From positions 1-64,000 of the forward strand of contig JADKAV010000003.1 of the NCBI GenBank assembly GCA_016719135.1: 64,000 nt of DNA, given 5' to 3'. This DNA is from Micrococcales bacterium. Lineage in GTDB: Bacteria > Actinomycetota > Actinomycetes > S36-B12 > UBA10799. The notes below the pieces were generated by a model. It made no database searches and had not been told where the DNA came from. It worked only from the letters and a program-made list of their open reading frames with translations. Below, one piece after another: positions 25,266-34,091 of this stretch (its first letter is position 1; every line of letters starts with the position of its first letter). A program made the translations under genes and the position numbers.

Positions 25266-26063
25266 TCAGGCAGGCTCGGCAGGAGGTTCCCGGGTCACCG
25301 CTTTACGCATCAATTGCACTGCGGCCAACACCATCAACCCGGCGAACAGCCACGCCGCATGCTGCTGAGGAATCGCCTGTGAGCCCAACGACGCCACCAG
25401 CGCCGCGGGGGCACCGATCAGCCCGGCCCACACTCCGACCGCGGTGGCGGTCTGGCCGGATCGCACGGTCGTCACCGAAGCGGTCGCAGCGGTGATGAGT
25501 ACCACCAGCAGGCTGGTGCCGCGCGCGGTGGTCAGATCCACGCCGGCCAGCAATACCAGGCCCGGGATCAGCACGATGCCGCCGCCGATACCGAGCAGCC
25601 CCGCGAGCAGACCCGCCACGACACCGACCGCGAGGAGCAGCCACCACGGTCCGCTGCCCGAAGCCGCCTCGCCCTGGGACGCAGGCTGGACCAGCCGGTA
25701 GGCCGAGTACAAGAGCAGGGCCGCGAAACCCAGCTGAAGGGCAGGCACCGGCACGTATGTCAGCAGACGAACGCCCAGTTGACCTCCGACGACACTGCCC
25801 ACGCCCATCACCAGCCCGGCCTGCCACGCCACAGCTGACCCGAATGCGTACCCGAGCATTCCCAGAACACTGATGGGGATGATCGCCAACAGTGATGTGG
25901 TCACCGCCGTTCGTTGATCCAGGCCTATCAGGAACACCAGCAGAGGAACCATCACGATCCCGCCGCCCACGCCGAATATGCCGGCCAACAGCCCGCCGAG
26001 AACCCCGACCGCGACGACCTTGCCGATGGACGCAGGAGGCCATCCCATCGCCCCAGCCCTCAT
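25266..26063 (-). CDS. TauE/SafE-type (DUF81) membrane exporter
   Basis: A 265-aa protein with about eight membrane helices in two repeats. The repeated family motif is GVLGGLLAGIFGVGGGIVMVP at about 16-36 and the second copy is AGLLAGLLGIGGGIVLIPGL near residue 150. Members transport sulfite, sulfoacetate or related organosulfur anions; the substrate here is unknown. The start at 26063 overlaps the stop of the upstream hydrolase-fold gene (ATGA). A longer frame exists, but its extra 90 residues are an out-of-family Arg-rich stretch. Only 4 bases from the convergent VOC gene. Confidence 0.9.
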   Translation of the reverse strand: MRAGAMGWPPASIGKVVAVGVLGGLLAGIFGVGGGIVMVPLLVFLIGLDQRTAVTTSLLAIIPISVLGMLGYAFGSAVAWQAGLVMGVGSVVGGQLGVRLLTYVPVPALQLGFAALLLYSAYRLVQPASQGEAASGSGPWWLLLAVGVVAGLLAGLLGIGGGIVLIPGLVLLAGVDLTTARGTSLLVVLITAATASVTTVRSGQTATAVGVWAGLIGAPAALVASLGSQAIPQQHAAWLFAGLMVLAAVQLMRKAVTREPPAEPA

Positions 26064-27307
26064 CCCGTGGGCTGGGGCAGCGCCTGATCCGGGGCAAGGG
26101 CAGCGGTGAGCGCGGCGAAGATGTCCGAACTGGCGTTGGCATACGAACCCTCGGAGTCGAACGCATCGGCCTCGTAGGTGGTCGCCACCGAGATCGTGAG
26201 CTCGTCGGATGGCAGGTACCCCGATGTCGCCCCGGTCCCACCGAAGTTCATCGTCTGGGTGATCCATGGCCCGAGCAGAACCACGCCCAGGCCGTACGAA
26301 CCGGCTTCGGTGTTCTCCCGGCATACCTCGCACTTACCGGTCGGATCCGCCTTGCCGAAGCCGACGAGGTTCTGGCCGACCTGCTGCTGGTACATCTCCG
26401 GCGACACCTGCTCACCCGAACCCACGATTGTCATCGACCTGGTGAGGTCCGAGATGGTCGAGGTGAGTACGGCCCCCTCGGCAGTGGTCCAGGACGGGTT
26501 CCAGAACGTCGCCTCCTCGTAGAAACCGACCGATGCCGGGATCTTCAGGAACTCGCGGCGCTCAGATGAGAAGCTGTGCAGCACCGGCTCTGGAATTGCC
26601 GGGGTGTTGCCGTTCGTGCTGGTTCCCGTCAGGTTCATCGGGTCGATGATGTACTCCTGCATCACATCGGCCATGGGCTTGCCCGTGATCTTCTCCAGGA
26701 CCTCGCCGAGGAGCACGTAGTTGGTGTGGGAGTAGGCCCAGTTGGTCCCCGGCTCGAACAGCATCGGCGCGGAGACACCGATGTCGATGAGTTGTTCATT
26801 GGTCCACTGCTGGAAGGGGTCGCCGTAATAGTCCTTCTGCAGACTCGGCTGGTACACGTAGTCGGCGTAACCGGACGTCATGTTGAGCAAGTTCTTCACA
26901 GTGATCTTGTCGGCCTTTGGCAGATCAGGCAGCCACGTCGAGAGCGGATCATCGAGGCTGACCTCGCCCTGATCCACCAGCTTCGCGAAGATCTGGCCGA
27001 TGTAGGTGAATCCGAACGACCCGCTGCGGAAGTGCATGTCGGCGGTGGCCGGTACGCCGGTCATGGACGTCCCCGTGGCGCCGGTGTAAACGTCTTGGCC
27101 GTCCTTGGTGACATTCACGATGAGCGCCCGGAGGTTGTGTTTGTCCATGGACTCCCGGGCGACCGCTTCGATCTCAGCCGTCTGGGCGGGGTCTGGCGCG
27201 GCTATCGGAGTTTCGGAAGGCCCGGCGCTCTGGCTGCTCGAGCACGCAGCGAGAACCGACAAACCCATCGTCGCGATGAGCAGACTCTTGGTGCGGGTGT
27301 GGCCCAC
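26060..27307 (-). CDS. beta-lactamase-fold (class C) lipoprotein, catalytic Lys missing
   Basis: A 415-aa lipoprotein (lipobox LAAC) of the class C beta-lactamase/esterase fold. The usual catalytic Ser-x-x-Lys is FRSGSFGFTYIG: serine is kept, but lysine is Phe. The Tyr motif is YSHTNYVLLG, in place of YSN. The HTG-like third motif is also weak. So it is most likely a non-catalytic binding protein, or it uses another mechanism. A Cys pair (KCEVCREN) lies in an insert near 340. GTG start with GAAGGGAAG upstream. It overlaps the TauE gene, suggesting a shared job. Confidence 0.85.
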   Translation of the reverse strand: MGHTRTKSLLIATMGLSVLAACSSSQSAGPSETPIAAPDPAQTAEIEAVARESMDKHNLRALIVNVTKDGQDVYTGATGTSMTGVPATADMHFRSGSFGFTYIGQIFAKLVDQGEVSLDDPLSTWLPDLPKADKITVKNLLNMTSGYADYVYQPSLQKDYYGDPFQQWTNEQLIDIGVSAPMLFEPGTNWAYSHTNYVLLGEVLEKITGKPMADVMQEYIIDPMNLTGTSTNGNTPAIPEPVLHSFSSERREFLKIPASVGFYEEATFWNPSWTTAEGAVLTSTISDLTRSMTIVGSGEQVSPEMYQQQVGQNLVGFGKADPTGKCEVCRENTEAGSYGLGVVLLGPWITQTMNFGGTGATSGYLPSDELTISVATTYEADAFDSEGSYANASSDIFAALTAALAPDQALPQPTG

Positions 27308-27400
27308 GGAACTTCCCTTCGGTCGGGAGAGATACCCCCGCTCTCAGACGGTCATCTTAGCCGAGCGATCACTCGCCTGGCGCAGGCAAGGACATCGCGC

Positions 27401-27455
27401 CGCGCAAAGAGGGCACAAGGCAAGACGGAATTCATGAATCTGCCCTCTTTGTGCG
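27401..27455. repeat. inverted repeat 1 (15-bp arms, 25-base loop)
   Basis: Arms CGCGCAAAGAGGGCA and TGCCCTCTTTGTGCG pair over 15 positions with one G-U. The loop contains a second small palindrome, ATTCATGAAT. Lies between the hydrolase pseudogene (ends 27577) and the class C-fold gene (starts 27307). Confidence 0.7.
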
Positions 27456-27492
27456 GAAATTCCAGAAATTTCGCCGGATATGTCCAGACTGT

Positions 27493-27540
27493 CCCTCACA
27501 AACTGGGCAAAATCGCAGGACCGTGCCCAGTTTGTGAGGG
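27493..27540. repeat. inverted repeat 2 (perfect 17-bp arms, 14-base loop)
   Basis: Perfect pairing of CCCTCACAAACTGGGCA with TGCCCAGTTTGTGAGGG. There is no U-tract after the right arm on either strand, so it is not a textbook terminator, though it could still stop transcription reading out of the upstream hydrolase genes. Confidence 0.75.
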
Positions 27541-27576
27541 GGCGCGGGGGCAGGTGGGTGGTCGGCGGCTGACTGG

Positions 27577-29093
27577 TCAGTGGAATGGCCTCTTATCCGG
27601 CTTGCACACCGTGCCGTTCAGTGGCGTTTTCACATTCACCAGATAGTCGACGCGGGCGAGTTCGACGCACGCGCTCGGATCCTGGTAGCTGAGATGTCCG
27701 TAGCCGTTATGGGTGAGCAGGACCGCATTTCCCAAGAGACGCTGCGCACGAACGGCGTTCCGGTAGGGCGTGTTCGGGTCATGCCGCGTTCCGATCAAGA
27801 GAATCGGATTCGGCGTCGACGCGTTCCACGGTCCGCGGTAGGCGTCTGGCCTCTCACCGGCCACGCGGCGCACGGCGCCCACAGCCACCATCCCTGCACA
27901 CGTCCCTGCAGGCGACTGATCCGGTTGAACCGGCCGATCACCCGCGGCCAGGCCTTCGGCGGTCTATGCGCCGAGGCATCGGCACACGAGATCGCAGCCG
28001 ACGTCGTGACACTTGCCCAGCCTTTCGGGGTGAGGAACGGGCCGGCCCCGGCTTCGAGGTCTGAAGCGTTGCCACGCATGGCAGCGTTGAGCGCGGCGGC
28101 GTTCTGTGGCCACAACTCCGGATTGCGCAAAGGTGCGAACTGCGACAACAGCAGGTCAGCCTCATCCAACGAACCCGGCGGCCTGGCGTCAGGAGCCGGT
28201 ACGGGTGAGCGACGCACACGCTGAAGCATTCGGTGGAAGCGCTCGGCCGGTGTTCGAAGGCGCCCAGCGAGAGCACAGCGCTCGGGTCCAGCCCGACGGC
28301 ACAGGTCGAGGAACTGGTTGAAGACTTCATCCGTACCCCTGATGCCGCTGACGGTCCGAGCCTCGGCGCTTCGCGTGTACCGGACCGGGTCGACCACCCC
28401 GTCGAGCAGCATCGCCCGGACCCGACCGGGATACATATTGGCGTAGGTCTGTCCGAGGAATGTGCCATAGGACAGTCCCACATAGGTCAGCGTCGAATCA
28501 CCCACCAGGCGCCGAAGGTGGTCGAGGTCACGGGCCGTGTCCGCGGTCGAGATGTGAGGTAACAGCCAACCGCTGACATTGCCACAGCGGCGAGCGAGCG
28601 CCGTGGACTTGCGACTGAACGACGTGGATTGCGCCTTCGTGATGGGAATCGATACGCCGCGCCAGAACCTCGCAGCACTGCGCTCGCTGCCGAAGCAGCG
28701 CACGGGTGTACTGGCGTTCGTGCCGCGGGGATCCCAGCTGACGACGTCGAACCGGCCCGCACCCCAACCGTCCAGGTCGTCACCGGCCCCCTTCACCAGG
28801 CCGACTCCGCTATCGCCGGGCCCGCCCGGGTTGATGAACATCGAGCCGATCCGCTGCTCGGGTTTGCTGGCGAGGTGGCGGATGAGCTTGAGACTGATCG
28901 TGCGACCGTGCGGCCGATCCCAGTCCAGGGGTACACGCACCCGGGCGCACTGAAGTCGCTCGCCGCAACTTCGCCACTGGATTGACGTGCTCGACGCCGC
29001 GGCCGAGGCGGGGTTGACCGGGGTTGGCAGTACAGCCGCCAGTCCCACCGCGGCCACCAGCCACCAGCGGCCAAACACCGGCCTTGATTTCAC
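27577..29093 (-). pseudogene. secreted TAP-type alpha/beta hydrolase, frameshifted
   Basis: A tripeptidyl-aminopeptidase-like hydrolase with a signal peptide (residues about 10-30). INPGGPGDSG is the oxyanion region and VGLSYGTFLGQ holds the nucleophile. The first frame continues to 27795. The family reading, WAPCAAWPVRGQ then DAYRGPWNA, requires one more base at about 27847; the second frame then supplies LLIGTRHDPNTPYRNA (acid) and HNGYGHLSYQDPSACV (base) to 27577. A truncated product would lack two of three triad residues. An intact relative lies at 60134-61711. It starts 11 bases after another hydrolase and probably shares its operon. Sequence error or recent decay. Confidence 0.88.
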
Positions 29094-29104
29094 TGGCTCA
29101 GCGT

Positions 29105-31188
29105 TCAGTCGACTGCGACGGTGGCCGTGCTGCCCGCTGGCCCGAATACCGCGAGGTAGGCACCGGCCGGGGCCTGCTTCGTGACAGCCGCTCCCCCGCC
29201 GGAGTCGACCATGGACAGATTGTCGTCGAACAGTTTCCAGTCAGTCTGGCCCGACATCGTCAGTCGTGAAGCTTCGGGTACCGGTACCACTGGACGTAGC
29301 CGGTCGCGCCGATCGGAACCGTGTTACTGCCGGAAGACAGGCGGGGAACAGTTGCCGCGGGCCGCAGCACACTGCTGGCAAAACTGAGGTACTCATCGCC
29401 GCCCTGCAGTGAGAAGCCGAAGTCGAACAGGTCTCGCCCGGACAGCAGCGGAACCTCCAGGAACATCGTGCCGACAGTGTCGCTGGTCGTCGCATCGAAA
29501 GGGACGGACGAGACGAGGGCGCCATCAGCCAGCAGATACCCGGACAAGCCCGGAATGGTCCTGATGTCCACGGCCGGTGTCCCAGCCAGCGTCCAGTTCA
29601 GTGAATTCGGGTCCTCATTGGCCATCAACCAGGCACTTCCGAGTCGGTCGCGCCAAGCAGGTGACAACGATCCGCCCGACCTCATGCGTTGGCCGATCGT
29701 CGCATGGTTGCGGTAGGTACCGGTTCCGCCGACGCGGCGCAGGGTGAGGTAGGTGCGGCCCCAGGCCTTCACGGACCGGATCGATGATCCCGGCGCCACC
29801 GTCGACCAGAAGCTCCTGTCGGCGCGCCGTACGAAGCGACCCGGCTGGCGCGTCCACGTGCCGCCTGTCAGCACGGAGAACCGCAGCGACCTGCTCTTGC
29901 CCTGGCTCACTTTGAGGGTCAGGCCTTGCGCGAGGTAGATGCCTGTCATCTTCTTGATCTGCTTGCGCGTCGGCCTGTCCTTGGCGGGCTGGCCGTTGAT
30001 TTGCTCCGGCATCTTCTGCACAGCACCGGTTTCCACCAGCGCGTTGAGCAGCACGGTCTGCGCGATCGTCTCGGCGCTGGCCGAACTGAAGGTGGTGCCG
30101 GCCCCCTCGACAACAACGGCCAACTTCTGATCGGGAGCGATCACGAACGCGGCGTGCTGCTCGATCAGGTCGCCACCCTTGGTCCAGCCGCGGATTCCGA
30201 GCGACTTCAGGGCCGGATCAGCCACGGTGTCCCAGCCGAGGCCGAAGCGGAAGTTGCTGGGCGGAGCCGCTTTGAGTGTGGTGGTCGTCTGATCCACACT
30301 CATCTGCTGCACGGCCGCACTGGACAGAATGCGCTTGCCACCAACGACCCCGTCACCGGTGAAGATCATGGCCAGCCGGGCCATGTCGTTGGGGGTGGAG
30401 AACATGCCTCCGGCCGCCAAGACGTTGGGGATTTGGAGGGGCTGGACCTTCCCGCCTTGGATGACGGGCGCCACCACCCCGGGTTTGGGTGTCGAAGTCG
30501 GATACATCGAATGCTTCATCGCGAGCGGCCTGAAGATGTTCTTCGACACGTAGTCGTGGAACGCCATACCAGCGACGCGCTCCACCACCAAACCAGCGAG
30601 CGTGAAGCAGTCGTTGCAGTACACGTTCATCGCGCCCGGAGTCGTCTTCAATCTTGAGGTACGCAGGCCAGCCAGGACGCGGTCGGTGTAGCCGGGTATC
30701 GGCTTGTCACTGAGCCAGTCGCCGTAATCCGTACCGCCGAGGCCGGCGGAATGGTTCAGCAGCATCCGCACGGTGATCTGGCGGTACTGCGGCGAGGCCA
30801 TCGTGAAGTCCGGGATGTACCGCACCACCGGGGCGTCAAGCGACACCTTGCCCGCGTCCACCAGCTGCATCACCGCGATCGCCGTCACGGTCTTGCTGAC
30901 CGATCCGACTCCGTACATGGTCGTCGAAGACGGCTTCTTCCCAGCCTTGTCGACCCGGCCGAACCTCTGGCTCCACACACGTGCGCCCTTGGAGACAAAC
31001 GCCACGGATACCGAGGTGGCCTTTGTCTGCTTCATCACCGACCGGACCGCTTTGCGACCCTGCTGGATCGTGGTGCTGAACGTGGGCGGGGGCTGCTTCT
31101 GCGTGATCTCCGCCGCCTGGACAGCAGGCACACCCCCGATCACGGTCGCGGTGGCCACTGCCGATGTGAAGATCCTGACAACGCGCAT
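29105..31188 (-). pseudogene. secreted serine hydrolase (beta-lactamase family), late frameshift
   Basis: About 695 residues if repaired. Signal peptide (residues about 1-26), a class C beta-lactamase/DD-peptidase-like domain with SxxK in GSVSKTVTAIAVMQ and a Tyr motif YCND, then an elongated C-terminal region. The main frame stops at 29260 (GYVQWYRYPKLHD). A second frame (29290-29105) reads PEASRLTMSGQTDWKLFDD and ends in FGPAGSTATVAVD, a natural continuation. One extra G at 29278-29283 would give WYRVPEASRLT. The catalytic domain is complete, so even the short product could be active. GGAAGG marks the ATG at 31188. Confidence 0.75.
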
Positions 31189-31259
31189 GAACGGCCTTCC
31201 TGCCACGCGGGGCCGCGGTGCAATGAGCCGACAGTACGCGTTCGGCGAGGAGTTGTCGA

Positions 31260-32168
31260 TCAGGTGACGGCCGGGCCGTACCCCCGCCGATCATGGGTCA
31301 GATCCACGATGATCTCCAGGACTCGCATGACGTCCGCCGAGGCGTTCTTGTTCCAGGCCACCTCCAGCGGGAGGAAAGCGGGTGGCTCGAGTTGATACGC
31401 GGCTACGCCTTCTCCGACTTCTTTGCGCGCGAAGTCCTCGGGCACGAGGGAGAACGCGCGGCCGTCCTCGAGGAAGTACCTCCACGACCCCGAGATTCTG
31501 GAGGTGCCTGTGAGGATCAGTGGTTCGTCCAGTCCGCGTTGCCGACAGATGTCCATCAAGAAGTCGTAGTACTCCGGACTGCGCTCCCGCGGCCACAACA
31601 GGAAAGGGACATTGGTCAGCTGAGCCAGGTCGAATCGCCCCCTCACGGCGGGCGCGACGGATCGGTGGACCAGCACACGTAATTCGTCGCGGCCCAGGCG
31701 GCGTTTGACGGCACGGTTGGCGTCGCCGATCAAGTGCCCGATCCCGAGGTCTGCTCGGCCATGCTCCACCGCATCCAGAACCTCCCCGGTCTCCACTTCC
31801 AGTGCCTGGATGTGCACCCCCAACTGCCGGTCATCCGCGGCCCTGAGGGTTTCGGGCAACAGCGCATTGACGATGCTCGGCGAGGCGGCGATTGTCACGG
31901 CACCTTGCGCTTCGCGTTTCACCAGGGACGCGGCCGCTTCGAAGGACCGCACCTGCTCCAAGACCGCGGCGGCCGGCTTTCGCAGTCGCTCGCCCGCGGC
32001 GGTGAGTGTGGTTCCTCCCGCTGACCGGTTGAACAGCGGCACCCCGATGGCGCGTTCGAGTCTGCGGATCTCCTTGCTGATCGTCGGCTGCGCGATCCCC
32101 AGGCGATCAGCAGCACGCCCGAAGTGCAGCGTTTGCGCGACCGCATCGAACGCTCGAAGTTGTGCCAC
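31260..32168 (-). CDS. LysR-family regulator divergent from psuG-psuK
   Basis: A 302-aa regulator: an N-terminal winged helix (AQLRAFDAVAQTLHFGRAADRLGIAQPTISKEI, residues about 2-37) and a periplasmic-binding-protein-like effector domain from about residue 88. A GTG start (32168) directly follows an in-frame stop about 20 bases upstream, so there is no room for a longer N-terminus. Divergent transcription from psuG across a GATAG-N7-CTATC dyad suggests that it controls the pseudouridine genes. Confidence 0.9.
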   Translation of the reverse strand: MAQLRAFDAVAQTLHFGRAADRLGIAQPTISKEIRRLERAIGVPLFNRSAGGTTLTAAGERLRKPAAAVLEQVRSFEAAASLVKREAQGAVTIAASPSIVNALLPETLRAADDRQLGVHIQALEVETGEVLDAVEHGRADLGIGHLIGDANRAVKRRLGRDELRVLVHRSVAPAVRGRFDLAQLTNVPFLLWPRERSPEYYDFLMDICRQRGLDEPLILTGTSRISGSWRYFLEDGRAFSLVPEDFARKEVGEGVAAYQLEPPAFLPLEVAWNKNASADVMRVLEIIVDLTHDRRGYGPAVT

Positions 32169-32177
32169 CGTTATGTC

Positions 32178-32194
32178 GATAGCCTAAGACTATC
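32178..32194. promoter_or_regulatory. LysR-type operator dyad
   Basis: GATAG-N7-CTATC (32178-32182 and 32190-32194), a T-N11-A style dyad, lies 10 bases before the LysR start on one side and about 80 bases before psuG on the other. That position suits autorepression and activation of the divergent genes. Confidence 0.6.
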
Positions 32195-32271
32195 AAGGGA
32201 TGCCCAATTGCGGCTAGATCAGAATGATTCAGCCCACTACCGTGGGGGTTGAGCCCACGAAAGGAAATCAC

Positions 32272-33195
32272 ATGACCAGCAACCCCTCCCTGCGCGTCTC
32301 AGATGCCGTGCAGCAGGCCCTTACCGACCACACCCCCGTCGTCGCCCTTGAATCGACCATCTTCACCCACGGTCTGCCCCGCCCGCGCAACGTCGAGGTC
32401 GCACTCGCCGGCGAAGAGATCGTCCGGGCAGCCGGAGGCGTTCCCGCCACGATCGGCGTGGTCCACGGCCAGCCCGTCGTCGGTCTCACCGAAGACGAGA
32501 TCCGCGAACTGGCCTACGACGACGACGTCACCAAGGCATCGATCCGCGACCTGTCCTACGCCGCGGTCACCGGCAAGAACGCTGGCACCACCATCGCTGC
32601 TACCGCACTGCTGGCGCACGCCGCAGGCATCGACGTCTTCTCCACCGGCGGTCTCGGTGGCGTCCATCACGGGGCTGCCGAATCCTTCGACGAGTCGGCC
32701 GACATGTACGCCCTGGCCCAGATCCCGGTCGTGCTGATCAGTTCCGGAGCGAAGGCCATCCTGGACATCCGCGCCACCCTCGAACGCTTCGAGTCGCTCA
32801 GTGTGCCTGTCGTGGGCTACCGCACCGACCGCTATCCCGGCTTCTATGTAGCCGATTCCGATTACCCGCTGACCGCGCGGGTGGACGATCCCGCCGACGT
32901 CGCCACCATGATGTCCGCGCAGAAGAACCTGGGTATCGACAGTGCGGTACTTGTGGCGAACCCGGTCCCCGTCGACGAGCAACTAGACCCGCAGGAACTG
33001 GACGAGGTCCTGCAACGCGCGTGGGCCGCTGCAGATGAGCAGGGAATCTCGGGGCAGGCGTCCACTCCGTTCCTGTTGGACTTCATCCGGGTCGCCACGG
33101 ACGGACGCAGTCTGGACGCGAACGTCGCCCTATACAACAACAACATCCGCCTCGCGGTCCAGATTGCCTCCGAGTTGGCAGACGGGCGGTCCTGA
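32272..33195 (+). CDS. psuG: pseudouridine-5'-phosphate glycosidase
   Basis: A 307-aa enzyme that splits pseudouridine 5'-phosphate into uracil and ribose 5-phosphate. Family motifs: VVALESTIFTHGLPRPRNVEVA near the N-terminus, GGVPATIGVVHGQPVVGL, DLSYAAVTGKNAGTTIAATA (catalytic Lys region), VFSTGGLGGVHHGA, and DISADL-type regions replaced by FDESADMYAL. AAGGAA sets the start at 32272. The companion kinase begins 1 base after the stop, so the pair forms a full salvage route. Confidence 0.93.
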   Translation: MTSNPSLRVSDAVQQALTDHTPVVALESTIFTHGLPRPRNVEVALAGEEIVRAAGGVPATIGVVHGQPVVGLTEDEIRELAYDDDVTKASIRDLSYAAVTGKNAGTTIAATALLAHAAGIDVFSTGGLGGVHHGAAESFDESADMYALAQIPVVLISSGAKAILDIRATLERFESLSVPVVGYRTDRYPGFYVADSDYPLTARVDDPADVATMMSAQKNLGIDSAVLVANPVPVDEQLDPQELDEVLQRAWAAADEQGISGQASTPFLLDFIRVATDGRSLDANVALYNNNIRLAVQIASELADGRS

Positions 33196-33196
33196 G

Positions 33197-34090
33197 ATGC
33201 TCGGCGTCATCGGTGATGTCGTCCAGGACGTCATCGTGTGGCAGCTCGAGGAGACCCGTGAGGCCACGGACATCAAGTCCGAGGTGCGGATGCGTCGCGG
33301 CGGCTCGGCAGCGAACGTGGCCGCATTCGCCGCACCGCGCTATCCGACCCGATTCATCGGCTGCGTCGGTGACGACAGTGCCGGCGCGAGCTTGCGGCAG
33401 GAACTGGAAGGACGTGGCGTAGATGTCCGGTTCCAGTTGCACGACCACACGGGAATGATCGTCGTGCTGATCGACCAGGATGGCGAGCGCGCGATGTACC
33501 CGAGCCGTGGCGCCTGCAACCACCTGGAAACCTTGGATCCGTCCTGGCTGGACGACCTCGAGATCCTGCACGTCACCGCCTATTCGTTCGAAGGCGGGTC
33601 CACTGCCAGGACCGTGCTCGACGCGGTCCGGGAACAGAAGGCACGGGCCGGGAAGGTATCGATGGACGTCTCCTCCGTGGGCATGATCGACCACTTCGGA
33701 GTTCCGGCGTTCCTGGACCTATTGGCCGAATGCAGCCCGGACTTCATCTCCGCGAACCGCGACGAGGCCCTCTATCTCGGTCTGGCCGACGGTGACGTGC
33801 CGGGCCCCAACCTCGCACGCTACGGCGATGCGACGCTGCTCGCCAGGCAGGGCAAGGACGCGACGCACATCTTCGGTGCAGGTGAGCACTTCGCGAAAGT
33901 TCCGGTTGCTCCGGTGGAAGAGGTGCGCGACCTCACCGGCGCTGGCGACGCATTCAATGCCGGCTTCCTGACGTCGTATTTGACCACTGGTGGTGACCTC
34001 GTCAAGAGCTGCCTGGCCGGACATGCCCTGTCTGCCCGCGTCCTCGGCAGTCCAGGGGCCACCGAGCCCGCGTTGGAGGCGTCGGGCTGA
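33197..34090 (+). CDS. psuK: PfkB-family kinase, probable pseudouridine kinase
   Basis: A 297-aa ribokinase-fold enzyme: GDVVQDVIV at the N-terminus, the first signature RRGGSAANVAAFAA, and the second signature DLTGAGDAFNAGFLTSYL with catalytic Asp. Directly after psuG (TGAGATG), so phosphorylation of pseudouridine is by far the likeliest role; sequence alone would only say sugar/nucleoside kinase. No nucleoside transporter sits in the cluster. Confidence 0.82.
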   Translation: MLGVIGDVVQDVIVWQLEETREATDIKSEVRMRRGGSAANVAAFAAPRYPTRFIGCVGDDSAGASLRQELEGRGVDVRFQLHDHTGMIVVLIDQDGERAMYPSRGACNHLETLDPSWLDDLEILHVTAYSFEGGSTARTVLDAVREQKARAGKVSMDVSSVGMIDHFGVPAFLDLLAECSPDFISANRDEALYLGLADGDVPGPNLARYGDATLLARQGKDATHIFGAGEHFAKVPVAPVEEVRDLTGAGDAFNAGFLTSYLTTGGDLVKSCLAGHALSARVLGSPGATEPALEASG

Positions 34091-34091
34091 A

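Larger units (their letters stand above)
27308..27576. other. intergenic stretch carrying two large inverted repeats
   Basis: No gene. Two stem-loops stand 37 bases apart: CGCGCAAAGAGGGCA (27401-27415) with TGCCCTCTTTGTGCG (27441-27455), one G-U pair; and CCCTCACAAACTGGGCA (27493-27509) with TGCCCAGTTTGTGAGGG (27524-27540), perfect. Both have the form (C/G)ACAAA...GGGCA facing outward. See findings. Confidence 0.6.
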
